Below, piece by piece: positions 24,138-32,988 of a stretch of DNA of 64,000 bases. The notes under the pieces were generated by a model. That model saw nothing but the letters and a program-made list of their open reading frames with translations, did not search any database and was not told the DNA's origin. Location of the stretch: the NCBI RefSeq assembly GCF_031455195.1, contig NZ_JAVDSH010000004.1, forward strand, positions 372,001-436,000, written 5' to 3'. Position numbers and translations under genes: made by a program. Each line of letters begins with the position of its first letter. The first letter of the stretch is position 1. The stretch comes from Arthrobacter nitroguajacolicus_D. Lineage in GTDB: Bacteria > Actinomycetota > Actinomycetes > Actinomycetales > Micrococcaceae.

Positions 24138-25972
24138 TTCCCGCGGGTTTCGACGGCGGCCTGCCGGGTTTGGCTGGCGCGGATCCTGGCGAGGTCGAAC
24201 TTGGTGCTCCGGTCAAAGGCGAAAATGCCGTTCTTCTCCTGGAACACGTCCGTGAGCTGCGTGTAGCAGTAGCCGAACATGTCCGGGTTTTCCAGGAGGA
24301 CGCTGCATAGCCCGTCGAAGCGGCCGTAGAACTCTTCCTCGCTGCCGACCCGCTGACCGTAGCCCCACGACGTGGACAGGTCGGTACCATCGGCCGCCTG
24401 CTTCGCTTCACTCTCGTTCCACCAGATGCCGCCGAATTCGGAGACGAAGTACGGCTGGCCGGCGTAGGGCACCGAATATTCCTGGCCATCTTCCTTGCGG
24501 TTGATGTACGGCTTATTCTCTGCGAGGCCTTCCTGTTCGATCCGGAACCGTTCCGGGTCCTGCTGGTAGGAGTGGGCGTCGTAAATGTCGGTCTCCCTGA
24601 TCCGGTGGGAGTATCCGGACGCGTCGATCACCGGTCGGGTGGGATCGGCAAGCTTGGTAGCCAGGAACATTGCCTGCGTGACATCGTCCAGCACGGTCAG
24701 CCGATCGTGCAGGACCTGGTGTGTTTCGTTGAGGGGGCACCAGCCGATAATGGCGGGGTGGTTGTAGTCGCGCCTGAGCACTTCCAGCCATTGCGCCACG
24801 AAGCTCGGTGTGGGTTGCTGGTTGTGCCCTACCGTTCCGGCGCCGGAAACGCCCCAGTCGCCGAACTCACCCCACAGCAGGTAGCCGAGCCGGTCTGCGT
24901 GGTAGAGGAAACGTTCCTCGAAGACCTTTTGGTGCAGGCGGGCACCGTTGAATCCAGCGGCCATGGACAGTTCGATGTCCTTGATCAAAGCCGCCTCGTC
25001 AGGGGAGGTCATCAGCGAATCCGGCCAGTAGCCCTGGTCCAGGACAAGCCGCTGGAAAACGGCCTCGCCATTGATGCGGACCACCTTGCCGTCCAGCGCT
25101 ATGGAGCGAATGGCCGCATAGCTGTCCACATGGTCCACAACGTCACCGGCGTCGTCCAGCACGTTCACCTCGAGGTCGTAAAGGAACGGGTCCTCGATTG
25201 ACCATGGACGAAGCAATTCGGCAGGGATGTTCAGGTGCAGGGTTGGCGTAAGGTCCAGATCAGCTTTGATCGATGCCTCGACCCGCCCGCCTGAACCGTC
25301 GGACAGGATCGCGGACACTGTATGCCCAGTCCGGTTCTGGCTGATGGGTACTTCCACTGTGATGCTGGAATCAGCCAGGTTAGGGGTCATTCGCAGGTGC
25401 TTGATATAGACCTCGGGAACCGCCTCCATCCACACCGTCTGCCAGATTCCCGTGGTCCGCGTGTACTGGCAATGCGTGTTGTTGTACCAGGTGGCTTGCT
25501 TCCCACGTGCCTGCATCCCGTGCCGCGAATCCCTGGCCCGGACCACGATCACCGCATCGGCGCCCGGCTCAACAACTCCGCCAAGATCAGCCGTGAATGG
25601 GGTGAAGCCACCGCGATGCCTGGCAACTTCGACGCCGTTGACCCACACGGTGGCGTCGTGATCCACTGCGCCGAAATGGAGCAGGACATTCTGGCCGGCC
25701 CAGTCCGCCGGAATCGTCACCGTCCGGCGATACCAAACTGCCTCCATGAAATCGACGTGCCCAATCCCCGAGAGCACCGATTCGGGCGCGAACGGAACCC
25801 TGATCCCGCTGTTGAGTTCACGTGTGGTGAGGCCGCGTTCCAAACCCGAGTCACCGGCGTCGATCTCAAAACCCCAGGTGCCGTTGAGGTTCATCCACTT
25901 GTCGCGGACCAGTTGCGGGCGGGGATGCTCAGGTTTGGGTATGGCTGAGGTCACATTTTGGCTCACACTCAA
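24134..25972 (-). CDS. Glycoside hydrolase family 2 (beta-galactosidase/beta-glucuronidase type)
   Basis: A 612-residue protein with the three-part GH2 core: jelly-roll sugar-binding domain (about 20-185), immunoglobulin-like domain (190-290) and TIM barrel (295-605). The acid/base glutamate is E416 in WCPLNETHQ and the probable nucleophile is E512 in YFVSEFGGIWW. There is no signal peptide, so it acts inside the cell on imported oligosaccharides or glycosides. The sugar specificity cannot be read reliably. It is divergent from a hydroxyacid dehydrogenase gene and convergent with the GDPD gene. Confidence 0.87.
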   Translation of the reverse strand: MSVSQNVTSAIPKPEHPRPQLVRDKWMNLNGTWGFEIDAGDSGLERGLTTRELNSGIRVPFAPESVLSGIGHVDFMEAVWYRRTVTIPADWAGQNVLLHFGAVDHDATVWVNGVEVARHRGGFTPFTADLGGVVEPGADAVIVVRARDSRHGMQARGKQATWYNNTHCQYTRTTGIWQTVWMEAVPEVYIKHLRMTPNLADSSITVEVPISQNRTGHTVSAILSDGSGGRVEASIKADLDLTPTLHLNIPAELLRPWSIEDPFLYDLEVNVLDDAGDVVDHVDSYAAIRSIALDGKVVRINGEAVFQRLVLDQGYWPDSLMTSPDEAALIKDIELSMAAGFNGARLHQKVFEERFLYHADRLGYLLWGEFGDWGVSGAGTVGHNQQPTPSFVAQWLEVLRRDYNHPAIIGWCPLNETHQVLHDRLTVLDDVTQAMFLATKLADPTRPVIDASGYSHRIRETDIYDAHSYQQDPERFRIEQEGLAENKPYINRKEDGQEYSVPYAGQPYFVSEFGGIWWNESEAKQAADGTDLSTSWGYGQRVGSEEEFYGRFDGLCSVLLENPDMFGYCYTQLTDVFQEKNGIFAFDRSTKFDLARIRASQTRQAAVETRGK

Positions 25973-26028
25973 AAACCTAACGTGAGATGGTGGTCAGTAC
26001 CAGCAGCCACTGTGCGAGGGAGATTGGC

Positions 26029-26991
26029 GTGACCCTTTTCCGTTTAGCGATCCTTGATGACTATCAGCAGGTCTCCGGGGACTACGCCCCGTGGGAGTCA
26101 CTGCTCGACGACGACGTGAAGGTCAGCGTTTTCAGCGCACCTTTCGTTTCGGAGGAGCAGGCCGTGGCAGCCTTGGCGCCATTCGACATCATTGTGGCGA
26201 TGCGCGAACGCACCCGGTTCCCGCAGAGTGCCTTGGATGCCCTGCCGAACCTCAAGCTCCTGGTGACCACAGGCATGGCCAACGCCGCCATTGATATGGA
26301 AGCGGCAAAGGAACGCGGCATTGTGGTGTGCGGTACGGCTGGGTCGCCGGCGGCGGCGCCTGAGCTGGCGTGGGCACTCCTGTTGGCCTTCGCGCGAAAC
26401 CTTTCTGTTGAGGAGAACTCGCTCAGGGCGGGTGACTGGCAAGTGGGCGTCGGGTTCGAACTCGAAGGCAAGACGCTGGGAATCGTGGGCCTGGGCAAGA
26501 TCGGGTCGCGGATGGCCCGCTACGCCAAGGCTTTTGGGATGGACGTCCTGGCGTGGAGCCAGAACCTCACTGCGGACGTTGCCGAGGCCGCCGGTGCGCG
26601 GAAGGTCAGCAAAGAGGAGTTGTTCAGGGAGTCCGACGTCGTGACGCTTCACCTGCGGCTGTCCGAGCGGACTGAGGGGATAGTCGGTTCCAAGGAACTG
26701 CGTCTTCTTGGCCCGGAGGGCGTGCTGGTCAATACGGCCCGTGGGCCGTTGGTGGATGAGGCTGCTCTCATGCAGGCCTTGGAGGAAGGGTGGATCCGGG
26801 GGGCTGCCCTGGATGTCTTCGACGAGGAGCCCCTCCCATCCGGTCATGCATTGTTGCACTCTCCCCGGACGGTGCTTTCGCCGCATATCGGCTACGTGAC
26901 GCACGAGAGCTACCGCCAGTTTTATGGTGGTGCGTTCGAGGACGTCAAGGCGTGGCTCGCTGAAGCGCCATTGCGCGTTCTCAACCCGTAG
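26029..26991 (+). CDS. D-2-hydroxyacid dehydrogenase (NAD-dependent)
   Basis: A 320-residue two-domain enzyme. The NAD-binding motif is LGIVGLGKIGSRMARYAKAF. The catalytic Arg is in VLVNTARGPLVDEAAL, the acid in AALDVFDEEPLP and the His in LSPHIGYVT. These reduce or oxidise 2-keto/2-hydroxy acids such as glyoxylate, hydroxypyruvate or phosphoglycerate. GTG 26029 is chosen because GCGAGGGA precedes it and homology begins at TLFRLAILDDYQ. It lies 59 bases upstream of glycerate kinase on the same strand; together they suggest hydroxypyruvate/glycerate metabolism. Confidence 0.88.
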   Translation: MTLFRLAILDDYQQVSGDYAPWESLLDDDVKVSVFSAPFVSEEQAVAALAPFDIIVAMRERTRFPQSALDALPNLKLLVTTGMANAAIDMEAAKERGIVVCGTAGSPAAAPELAWALLLAFARNLSVEENSLRAGDWQVGVGFELEGKTLGIVGLGKIGSRMARYAKAFGMDVLAWSQNLTADVAEAAGARKVSKEELFRESDVVTLHLRLSERTEGIVGSKELRLLGPEGVLVNTARGPLVDEAALMQALEEGWIRGAALDVFDEEPLPSGHALLHSPRTVLSPHIGYVTHESYRQFYGGAFEDVKAWLAEAPLRVLNP

Positions 26992-27011
26992 CAGCCGCAA
27001 GGTTACACGCT

Positions 27012-27027
27012 GGGCAAGCGCTTTCCC
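27012..27027. promoter_or_regulatory. LacI-family-type operator before glycerate kinase
   Basis: GGGCAAGC-GCTTTCCC is a 16-base palindrome with 7 of 8 symmetric positions and the central AAGCGCTT typical of LacI-family operators. It ends 23 bases before the glycerate kinase ATG, a position where bound protein would block transcription. Confidence 0.6.
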
Positions 27028-27050
27028 GACAAAGCTGGCAAGATGGGTCC

Positions 27051-28193
27051 ATGCGTATCCTCATCGCCCCCGACAAGTTCAAGGGTTCCCTGACCGCCGC
27101 CGAAGCCGCGTCAGCCATGGCCGAAGGCGCCCTCCGCGTCTACCCGGACGCCGTGACCACCCAGTTCCCGGTGGCTGACGGCGGCGAAGGCACGCTTGAT
27201 GCCGCAATCGCAGCGGGCTACGAAGAGCGAAACAACGCGGTGGTCGGCCCCATCCTCAAGCCCGTCGGTGCTTCCTGGGCGATCCGCAAGGACGCACTCG
27301 GCGGTGCCACTGCCGTGATCGAAACCGCGCAAGCATCCGGCCTGGCGCACATGGAGCCCACTCCCGAGAATGCACTCCGCGCCCACAGCTACGGCTGCGG
27401 CCAGCTGATCGCCGCCGCTCTCGAAGCCGGTGCCACTGAGATCGTGCTGGGGTTGGGCGGTTCGGCAATGTCCGACGGCGGCAGCGGAGCCTTGCGTGCA
27501 CTGGGGCTCAAGCCCCTCGACTCCGCCGGGAACGTGGTGCCCCTCGGAGGCGGTTCGCTGGCCGACGTCGTCGCCTTGGACGCCTCCGAGCTGGATCCGC
27601 GGCTCTCGGGAGTGAAGTTCCGCATCGCCGTCGACGTCCAGAACCCGCTGTATGGGCCTGATGGTGCCGCGCATGTTTTCGGTCCGCAGAAAGGCGCCGA
27701 TGAGGACGCCGTTGAGAAGCTCGACGCCGGTCTCCGCAACTGGGCCTCGCTCCTTAGGGAAGCCACAGGCCGGGACGTGAACGTACCCGGAGCCGGAGCC
27801 GCAGGCGGGTTCCCGGCGTCGTTCCTGGCCTTCACTGACGCTGCGCTGGAAGGCGGCTTCGCGTTGGTCGCAGGCCTCACTGGTCTCGCTTCGCATTTGG
27901 GTGAGGCTGACCTGGTCATCACAGGGGAGGGGTCCATGGACGAGCAATCACTCACGGGCAAGGCGCCGATCGCGCTCGCCGATGCCGCCAGTGTGCACGG
28001 CATACCAGTGGTGGCCGTTGCGGGGCGCATCACGGTAACGCCCGAAGACCTGGCGAAGCACGGGATCGTGGCTGCCGCGCAGTTGCTGGACGTCGCGCAG
28101 CGCAAGAACGGCGTTCCGGACGTAGCCGACGCCGTTGCCAACGCCGCCAAGTACGTGGCCTGGGCTACCAGTCAGGTTCTGGAGGGCGCGTAA
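27051..28193 (+). CDS. Glycerate kinase (type II GckA/GlxK family)
   Basis: A 380-residue enzyme starting MRILIAPDKFKGSLTAAEAA, the hallmark of the GlxK/GarK family, with VADGGEGTLDA, EIVLGLGGSAMSDGG and LVITGEGSMDEQSLTGKAP. It phosphorylates D-glycerate to 2-phosphoglycerate with ATP, feeding lower glycolysis. Length matches the family. It follows a hydroxyacid dehydrogenase and has a LacI-type palindrome just upstream. Its stop abuts the stop of the convergent DUF2630 gene with no spacer. Confidence 0.92.
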   Translation: MRILIAPDKFKGSLTAAEAASAMAEGALRVYPDAVTTQFPVADGGEGTLDAAIAAGYEERNNAVVGPILKPVGASWAIRKDALGGATAVIETAQASGLAHMEPTPENALRAHSYGCGQLIAAALEAGATEIVLGLGGSAMSDGGSGALRALGLKPLDSAGNVVPLGGGSLADVVALDASELDPRLSGVKFRIAVDVQNPLYGPDGAAHVFGPQKGADEDAVEKLDAGLRNWASLLREATGRDVNVPGAGAAGGFPASFLAFTDAALEGGFALVAGLTGLASHLGEADLVITGEGSMDEQSLTGKAPIALADAASVHGIPVVAVAGRITVTPEDLAKHGIVAAAQLLDVAQRKNGVPDVADAVANAAKYVAWATSQVLEGA

Positions 28194-28430
28194 TTACTGC
28201 CGATAGCCTTCAACTTCGCTGACCGGCCGGGCTGAAGCGTCGTCCGGGTTTTCGCCCGCGTCCCTCTTGGCGCGGCGTTGACGCAGAAGATCCCAGCACT
28301 GGTCGAGCTGGGCTTCCAGCTGGGCAAGGCGGGCGCTGTCATCCCCCGCCCCAGTGCTGGTGGAGGCGCGCAGGCGGTGTTCCTCCTCGACCAGAGACTG
28401 GATTCGCTCCAAAAGATCCTGATTGTCCAT
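28194..28430 (-). CDS. DUF2630 family small protein
   Basis: A 78-residue cytoplasmic protein. It matches the DUF2630 pattern: LLERIQSLVEEEHRLRA at the N-terminus, then RLAQLEAQLDQCWDLLRQRR and a short tail with DDASARPVSEVEGY. It is almost wholly helical and probably a coiled-coil hairpin. Function is unknown; it is widespread in actinobacteria. It is convergent with glycerate kinase and divergent from the DUF1905/YdeI gene. Confidence 0.82.
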   Translation of the reverse strand: MDNQDLLERIQSLVEEEHRLRASTSTGAGDDSARLAQLEAQLDQCWDLLRQRRAKRDAGENPDDASARPVSEVEGYRQ

Positions 28431-28523
28431 TGCAATGACTCCTATATGTGGTTTTCACGGTTACCTCGAACGTAGTCCTGCTGACGGGGTGCGTCTACTG
28501 CCGGCCAACGGCATACTTGGCAC

Positions 28524-28967
28524 ATGAAATTCACTACGACCATCGTGGGCGATGGCAACAAGTCGGGCATCGAAGTTCCGGACGGGATCGTTGAGGGGTT
28601 GGGTGGCGGCAAGCGGCCTCCAGTGGTGGTGACCATCAACGGCCAGAGCTACCGCAGCAGCATCGCCGTGATGGGCGGCAAGTACATGGTGGGCGTCAGC
28701 TCGGCCAACCGCGAACTAACGGGCGCTTCCGCTGGGGACACGGTTGAGGTTGGCTTGGAAGTGGATACCCAGCCCCGCATCATCGAGGTCCCGCAGGACT
28801 TGGCTGCCGCGCTGGACGCCGAGCCTGGGGCGAAGGCCTTTTACGAGACCCTGAATTACAGTTCGCAGCGGAGGTACGTGGAGCCGATCGGGGACGCCAA
28901 GACGCCGGAGACCCGGGCTCGAAGGGTTGCCAAGGTGGTGGAGGATCTGAAGGCCGGGAAGAAGTAG
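28524..28967 (+). CDS. DUF1905 / YdeI-OmdA domain protein
   Basis: A 147-residue soluble protein. Residues 1-90 are a DUF1905 beta-barrel (FTTTIVGDGNKSGIEVP, RPPVVVTINGQSYRSSIAVMG), followed by a short OmdA/YdeI-type helical tail (AKAFYETLNYSSQRRYVEPI, KTPETRARRVAKVVEDL). The family has been linked to bacteriocin or surface stress protection in some bacteria, but the mechanism is unknown. CATACT ends six bases before the ATG with no ribosome site, so it is probably leaderless. Confidence 0.8.
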   Translation: MKFTTTIVGDGNKSGIEVPDGIVEGLGGGKRPPVVVTINGQSYRSSIAVMGGKYMVGVSSANRELTGASAGDTVEVGLEVDTQPRIIEVPQDLAAALDAEPGAKAFYETLNYSSQRRYVEPIGDAKTPETRARRVAKVVEDLKAGKK

Positions 28968-29066
28968 CTTCCTGCCGTTATCGAGCGAGTGAGTCGAGCC
29001 GCTGAGCCGCCACCGCGGCCGTGCCATGGCCGCTAGGCTGGACTTTTCGAGCTTTGGAGGCTGGCC

Positions 29067-29522
29067 GTGGTTTACGACCCCGAGCGCGATCTGCGCGACG
29101 ATGAAGTGTATGCCGAGCACAAGGAGGCCGTGGCAAACGGTCAGAAGCGAGTGCTCCGCAGGACCAGCACCGGCGAACTCCACAGTTACGCTGGCGATGA
29201 GATTGGATTCACGCCAGGCCGCGGCCACGCGCAGGTGAGTTCCTGGTGGGGGATGGCGATTCTGTCGGCATTCGGATGCCTTGGGTTCGTTGCGTCGGTG
29301 GCGATGCTTCTGTCCCCGCTTTTTCAAGGAGATAGCCCCTCATGGGGCGCTCTTTGGGGTATGGGGCTGGCGGGGTTTATTGCTTGGTATGGATTCAACC
29401 TGTCCAGGGACGAGTACAAAGCCACGCGGCTTCGCAAACACCGCGGTTCTCCCAAGCCCGGAACCGGTTACGTTGATGTGCAGCTGCTGGAAACAGGCCA
29501 GCGCCGCGCCAATCGAGGCTAG
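29067..29522 (+). CDS. Hypothetical membrane protein
   Basis: A protein of 151 residues with no family I recognise. An N-terminal charged region (about 55 residues) is followed by two hydrophobic helices (WWGMAILSAFGCLGFVASVA and WGALWGMGLAGFIAWYGF) and a basic C-terminus. The start is GTG 29067 behind TTTGGAGG. Its stop overlaps the stop of the convergent MFS gene in CTAG. Confidence 0.6.
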   Translation: MVYDPERDLRDDEVYAEHKEAVANGQKRVLRRTSTGELHSYAGDEIGFTPGRGHAQVSSWWGMAILSAFGCLGFVASVAMLLSPLFQGDSPSWGALWGMGLAGFIAWYGFNLSRDEYKATRLRKHRGSPKPGTGYVDVQLLETGQRRANRG

Positions 29523-30784
29523 GCGAGTACCGCCGTCGTCGAGGCTTCCCGCGCTATCAGCGCGACACCCGCTGCCGATGTGAAGAAGACTGCACCAAGG
29601 ACCGCCCACCCCAGCGGGCCATGTTCGACGACGGTGGCGGTCACCACGAGCGGTGCGAGCATGGCACCCAGGGCAGATCCCATCCCGAACATCCCTTGGT
29701 AAGCACCCGCTTGGAGGGGGTTGGCGAGCTCGAAACTGAGTCCCCACGCTCCCGCCTGGGAAAGGATCTCCGCCAAGGAGTGCAGGAGTGCTGCACCGCA
29801 GAGGAGGGTGATGGCGGCGACCACCGGCACTCCGCCCGCCAATGCGTAGAGTGTGCAGGCTACGCTCATCAGGACGCCCCCTGTCATCACGATCTTTCCT
29901 GCACGCCGAGGGTCGTCAGTACCTCGCGAGAGCGGCACTTGCAGCAGGACGACACACACAGTGTTGATCACAAGGACCACGGATATGAGCACATCGGGCG
30001 CGCTGGTTTCCTGGGATATCCACAGCGGCACGCCCATCTCCGCGAGCCCGAACTGCATGCCGAATATGCCTGAGAGCACGGTCAGCAGTACGTACCGACG
30101 GTCCCGGAAAGGGGAGATGCCCCGCTCGGGAGCCCGGCTGGCGGGATCGTGGCGCGGTGCGTCAACGCGGTCGGGGAGGCGGCGGAGGCGCAGCGCGCTC
30201 AGGATGTAGACCACGCCGGCGCTGACCAGCATCCACCGGAACGCCTCGGCGGTGCCGGCCGTCAGCGCGAGTCCGGCGATCATGCCTCCCACCGCGATGC
30301 CCACGTTGGTGATGGTGCGGAGGACTGCGCGGGCATTCACGCGGTGAGTGCCGTCGAATGCCCGGGCTATGATCGCGGAGCGCGTGGCGTTGGCGCCGCG
30401 GTCGACGCCCACCGTGATGCAGGCAATCACGACGGCGGTGCTGAAGTTCCCGGCGAACGCATAGGCTGCAATCGCGAGACCTTGGATGGCGACCATTCCT
30501 GCCAGGAGCCGCCGTGCGGAAAAGCGATCGGCAAGTCGACCGCCAATGTAGGAGGTGCCGACGCCGACGCCGCTGGAAACGGAGAGAATCACGGCTATTT
30601 CCACGGCGCTCAGGCCGACGAAGCGGCTGAAGTACAAGACAGTCAGGGTGAGGAAGATGCCGCGGCCCAGTGTGGACACGAGGATGGCGGACGCGAGGAT
30701 CTTGAGGGTGGGATCGGAGAGCGCTGCGCGGAGGGTGTGCTTCGGGGCCGGGGTGGTCTCTGCGGGGGATGTAGTCACAGCCAC
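29519..30784 (-). CDS. MFS transporter (drug-efflux-like)
   Basis: A 421-residue membrane protein with 12 hydrophobic segments. An N-terminal GRGIFLTLTVLYFSRFVGLS and the loop GGRLADRFSARRLLAG (the MFS motif A region) place it in the DHA-like efflux branch. The gene is divergent, by 50 bases, from a DUF5937/winged-helix regulator, which is typical of regulator-efflux pairs. The exported compound is unknown. Confidence 0.83.
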   Translation of the reverse strand: MAVTTSPAETTPAPKHTLRAALSDPTLKILASAILVSTLGRGIFLTLTVLYFSRFVGLSAVEIAVILSVSSGVGVGTSYIGGRLADRFSARRLLAGMVAIQGLAIAAYAFAGNFSTAVVIACITVGVDRGANATRSAIIARAFDGTHRVNARAVLRTITNVGIAVGGMIAGLALTAGTAEAFRWMLVSAGVVYILSALRLRRLPDRVDAPRHDPASRAPERGISPFRDRRYVLLTVLSGIFGMQFGLAEMGVPLWISQETSAPDVLISVVLVINTVCVVLLQVPLSRGTDDPRRAGKIVMTGGVLMSVACTLYALAGGVPVVAAITLLCGAALLHSLAEILSQAGAWGLSFELANPLQAGAYQGMFGMGSALGAMLAPLVVTATVVEHGPLGWAVLGAVFFTSAAGVALIAREASTTAVLA

Positions 30785-30834
30785 AGTCTCGTCAGTCTCT
30801 AAAGGCTTTCGGTATTGATGTAGCGTTGTTCTTC

Positions 30835-31788
30835 ATGTTGAAGTACGAGTTGTCGGACGCAGATCTGGGCGGCGTGCGCTTCGGCATCTCGCCCCTGTGC
30901 GAACTTGGTCTTTCCCTGAGGGCAATTCGGGATCCCAGCCAGTACCCCCTTCAACTGCCATGGCTGCGTCGGACGGAAGAGGCACGCTCACGCTTGGACC
31001 TCGATAGGTTGCTCGCTTTGGTCGATGACCGACTGTGGACGCCGGACTTCCTGAACCCCAGGCCCCAGTCGCCACTCACCCGGATCGATGACGAGTTTGC
31101 GGCATTGGAGCGGATATCCGCCGAACAATTCCACGGGGACCTGATCCGGGTCCATGGCGCCGTGCCCCCGGTCTTTGCTGGACCGGCACGCCCGGCGATC
31201 CGTCGCATGGCCGGTATCCTCCAGGAGTTCTGGGACACCTGCTTCTCGCCGCACTGGCTGCGCATGCGGACCATCCTGGAAGCCGACATCGTCTACCGCG
31301 GCCGGCAGATTGCCCAGGGTGGGCTGTTCACGATGCTCAACGATTTGTCCGGTGCAGTGGAATTCGACGGCCGGGTCATTTCCGTGAGGCTGAAGAATCC
31401 GGCGTCGCGAACTGAGAAGGCGGACGGACTGGGGCTGACCCTTGTTCCTACGATGTTTACCCGCAGGGCCTCTGCCCCCGTTAACCATGGAGACCCGCCG
31501 ATGCTGATGTACCCGGCGCGAGGGCAGGGGGCCATGTGGGAAACGGAGCAGGTTCGGAACCCTGCCGCTGTTGTGGCGGTACTCGGCGAGGTCCGGACCA
31601 GCTTACTGACTGCCTTGGCCGCACCCGCATCATCCACAGAACTCGGAGTGCGCTTCGGCGTCACTGCCTCCGCCGTGAACCAGCACCTCAGGGCGCTCAG
31701 GGAGGCCGGCCTCGTTACGTCCGCCCGCTACGGCCACAGCGTGCTTTATTTCAGAAGCGAACTGGGGTCGGCGTTGCTGCTGGGGTGA
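30835..31788 (+). CDS. DUF5937 / ArsR-type winged-helix regulator
   Basis: A 317-residue protein. The long N-terminal part resembles DUF5937 (FGISPLCELGLSLRAIRDPS, ALVDDRLWTPDFLNPRPQSP), and the C-terminal 80 residues form an ArsR-like winged helix (SSTELGVRFGVTASAVNQHLRALREAGLV). It probably represses the divergent MFS efflux gene and responds to the exported compound. ATG 30835 is preferred over TTG 30826. The stop is followed by the convergent DHFR-like gene. Confidence 0.8.
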   Translation: MLKYELSDADLGGVRFGISPLCELGLSLRAIRDPSQYPLQLPWLRRTEEARSRLDLDRLLALVDDRLWTPDFLNPRPQSPLTRIDDEFAALERISAEQFHGDLIRVHGAVPPVFAGPARPAIRRMAGILQEFWDTCFSPHWLRMRTILEADIVYRGRQIAQGGLFTMLNDLSGAVEFDGRVISVRLKNPASRTEKADGLGLTLVPTMFTRRASAPVNHGDPPMLMYPARGQGAMWETEQVRNPAAVVAVLGEVRTSLLTALAAPASSTELGVRFGVTASAVNQHLRALREAGLVTSARYGHSVLYFRSELGSALLLG

Positions 31789-31833
31789 ACGCACGTGAGG
31801 TGGCCGCCCCAGGCGGGCTCCGCCGTCGTGCGT

Positions 31834-32385
31834 TTAGTCCTTGCGCAGACTGTACGTGCTCACCACGTTGCCCTTGCTGGTGGCGTACTGGTCCTCCAGG
31901 ACGAGCCGGTTCAGTGGATCGCCGTCCTCGAAGAGCCGCCGACCACTGCCGGCCACCACCGGGTGCGTCATCAGGGTCAGCTCATCGAGCACGCCCGCGA
32001 ACAGCAGTTGGCGTACCAGCGAGATGCTGCCGCAGACGGCGATCTCGCCGCCGTCGCGGTTTTTGAGGTCCGTAACGAACTGCTCCACGTCGCCGTCAAT
32101 CAGGTGCGAGTTTTCCCATTCCAGCGGTTCGGTCAGCGTGCGGGATGCGACGAACTTCTCGACAGGGTTGATGAAGGCGGCAAAGTCGTCGTCCTGCGTC
32201 GCGTTCGGCCAATACTGGGCCCACTCCTGGTAGCTGACACGCCCAAGGACCACGGTGTCCACCGTGTTGATCATATTGGTCAGGCCCTTGCCCAGGTCCT
32301 CGTCAAAGCTGTCGAACTGGAACTTGAACGGGTCCTGGACCACGCCATCCACGGAGTGGAACAGTCCGGCGGTGACTTTACGCAT
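31834..32385 (-). CDS. Dihydrofolate-reductase family protein (RibD C-terminal type)
   Basis: A 183-residue protein with the RibD_C/DHFR-like fold: TAGLFHSVDGVVQDPFKF at the start, VLGRVSYQEWAQYWPN, and the NADPH-site region GGEIAVCGSISLVRQLLFAG followed by DELTLMTHPVVAGSGRRLF. Such stand-alone proteins are NADPH-dependent reductases of unknown substrate, not the true folate enzyme. It starts 12 bases after the STAS-like gene on the same strand, so the pair is probably an operon. Confidence 0.85.
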   Translation of the reverse strand: MRKVTAGLFHSVDGVVQDPFKFQFDSFDEDLGKGLTNMINTVDTVVLGRVSYQEWAQYWPNATQDDDFAAFINPVEKFVASRTLTEPLEWENSHLIDGDVEQFVTDLKNRDGGEIAVCGSISLVRQLLFAGVLDELTLMTHPVVAGSGRRLFEDGDPLNRLVLEDQYATSKGNVVSTYSLRKD

Positions 32386-32397
32386 CTCGGTCTCCTC

Positions 32398-32718
32398 TTA
32401 AGCTGCTCGGCTTGCTGTCTGGAATTCGCGGGTCGGCAGGGCCGTCACATTGTTGTTCTGGAACCGGACGGGGACCTCGTGAAGCTCGGCGAACACCTGG
32501 AGCTGTTGCAAAGCGTCTGCATCCACGGTCGCTTCCGTCAGGTCCATCTCGACGCCGAGCCCGCCGCCGAGGCTTTTGGTGCGTTGGACCACCGGGTAGA
32601 GGCCCTGAAGGCTCAGGGCGGTCACGCGACCGGTTGCGGCGATCTGGATCTGTTCGCCGTCTACATCGACGCGAACAACTACGGAGAGCTTGTCGCTGGG
32701 CAATGTGCTGCCTTTCAT
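32398..32718 (-). CDS. Hypothetical STAS-like protein
   Basis: A 106-residue protein. The pattern of strands and helices (LSVVVRVDVDGEQIQIAATG, ALSLQGLYPVVQRTKSLGG, LGVEMDLTEATVDADALQQL, VPVRFQNNNVTAL) resembles an anti-sigma-factor antagonist/STAS fold, but there is no clear phosphorylatable serine motif. ATG 32718 is used; the frame is open upstream without homology. It lies just upstream of the DHFR-like gene. Function is unknown. Confidence 0.55.
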   Translation of the reverse strand: MKGSTLPSDKLSVVVRVDVDGEQIQIAATGRVTALSLQGLYPVVQRTKSLGGGLGVEMDLTEATVDADALQQLQVFAELHEVPVRFQNNNVTALPTREFQTASRAA

Positions 32719-32988
32719 CAGGTTGCTGCCACGCTGCAGCGCCCCCCAGCGTAGACGCCGAGTGTGACGTGCGCAACATTGCGACGGCAAGCTGGTGCGT
32801 GGGTGGCTGTCTCGCAAGTTGGGGGTGGGTGGAGGCGCCCACAGCCGTCGAAACTCATTTCCATCCAACTCTCATTGTCACGGGTTCTCTACCGGAGGAG
32901 ACTGAGGCGACGGCATCCCATCTCGGACCGCCTGCGAGGCCACCCGGCTGCGGGGCCTCACAGTAGCTTGTAGTGGCCTGGTGGATCA

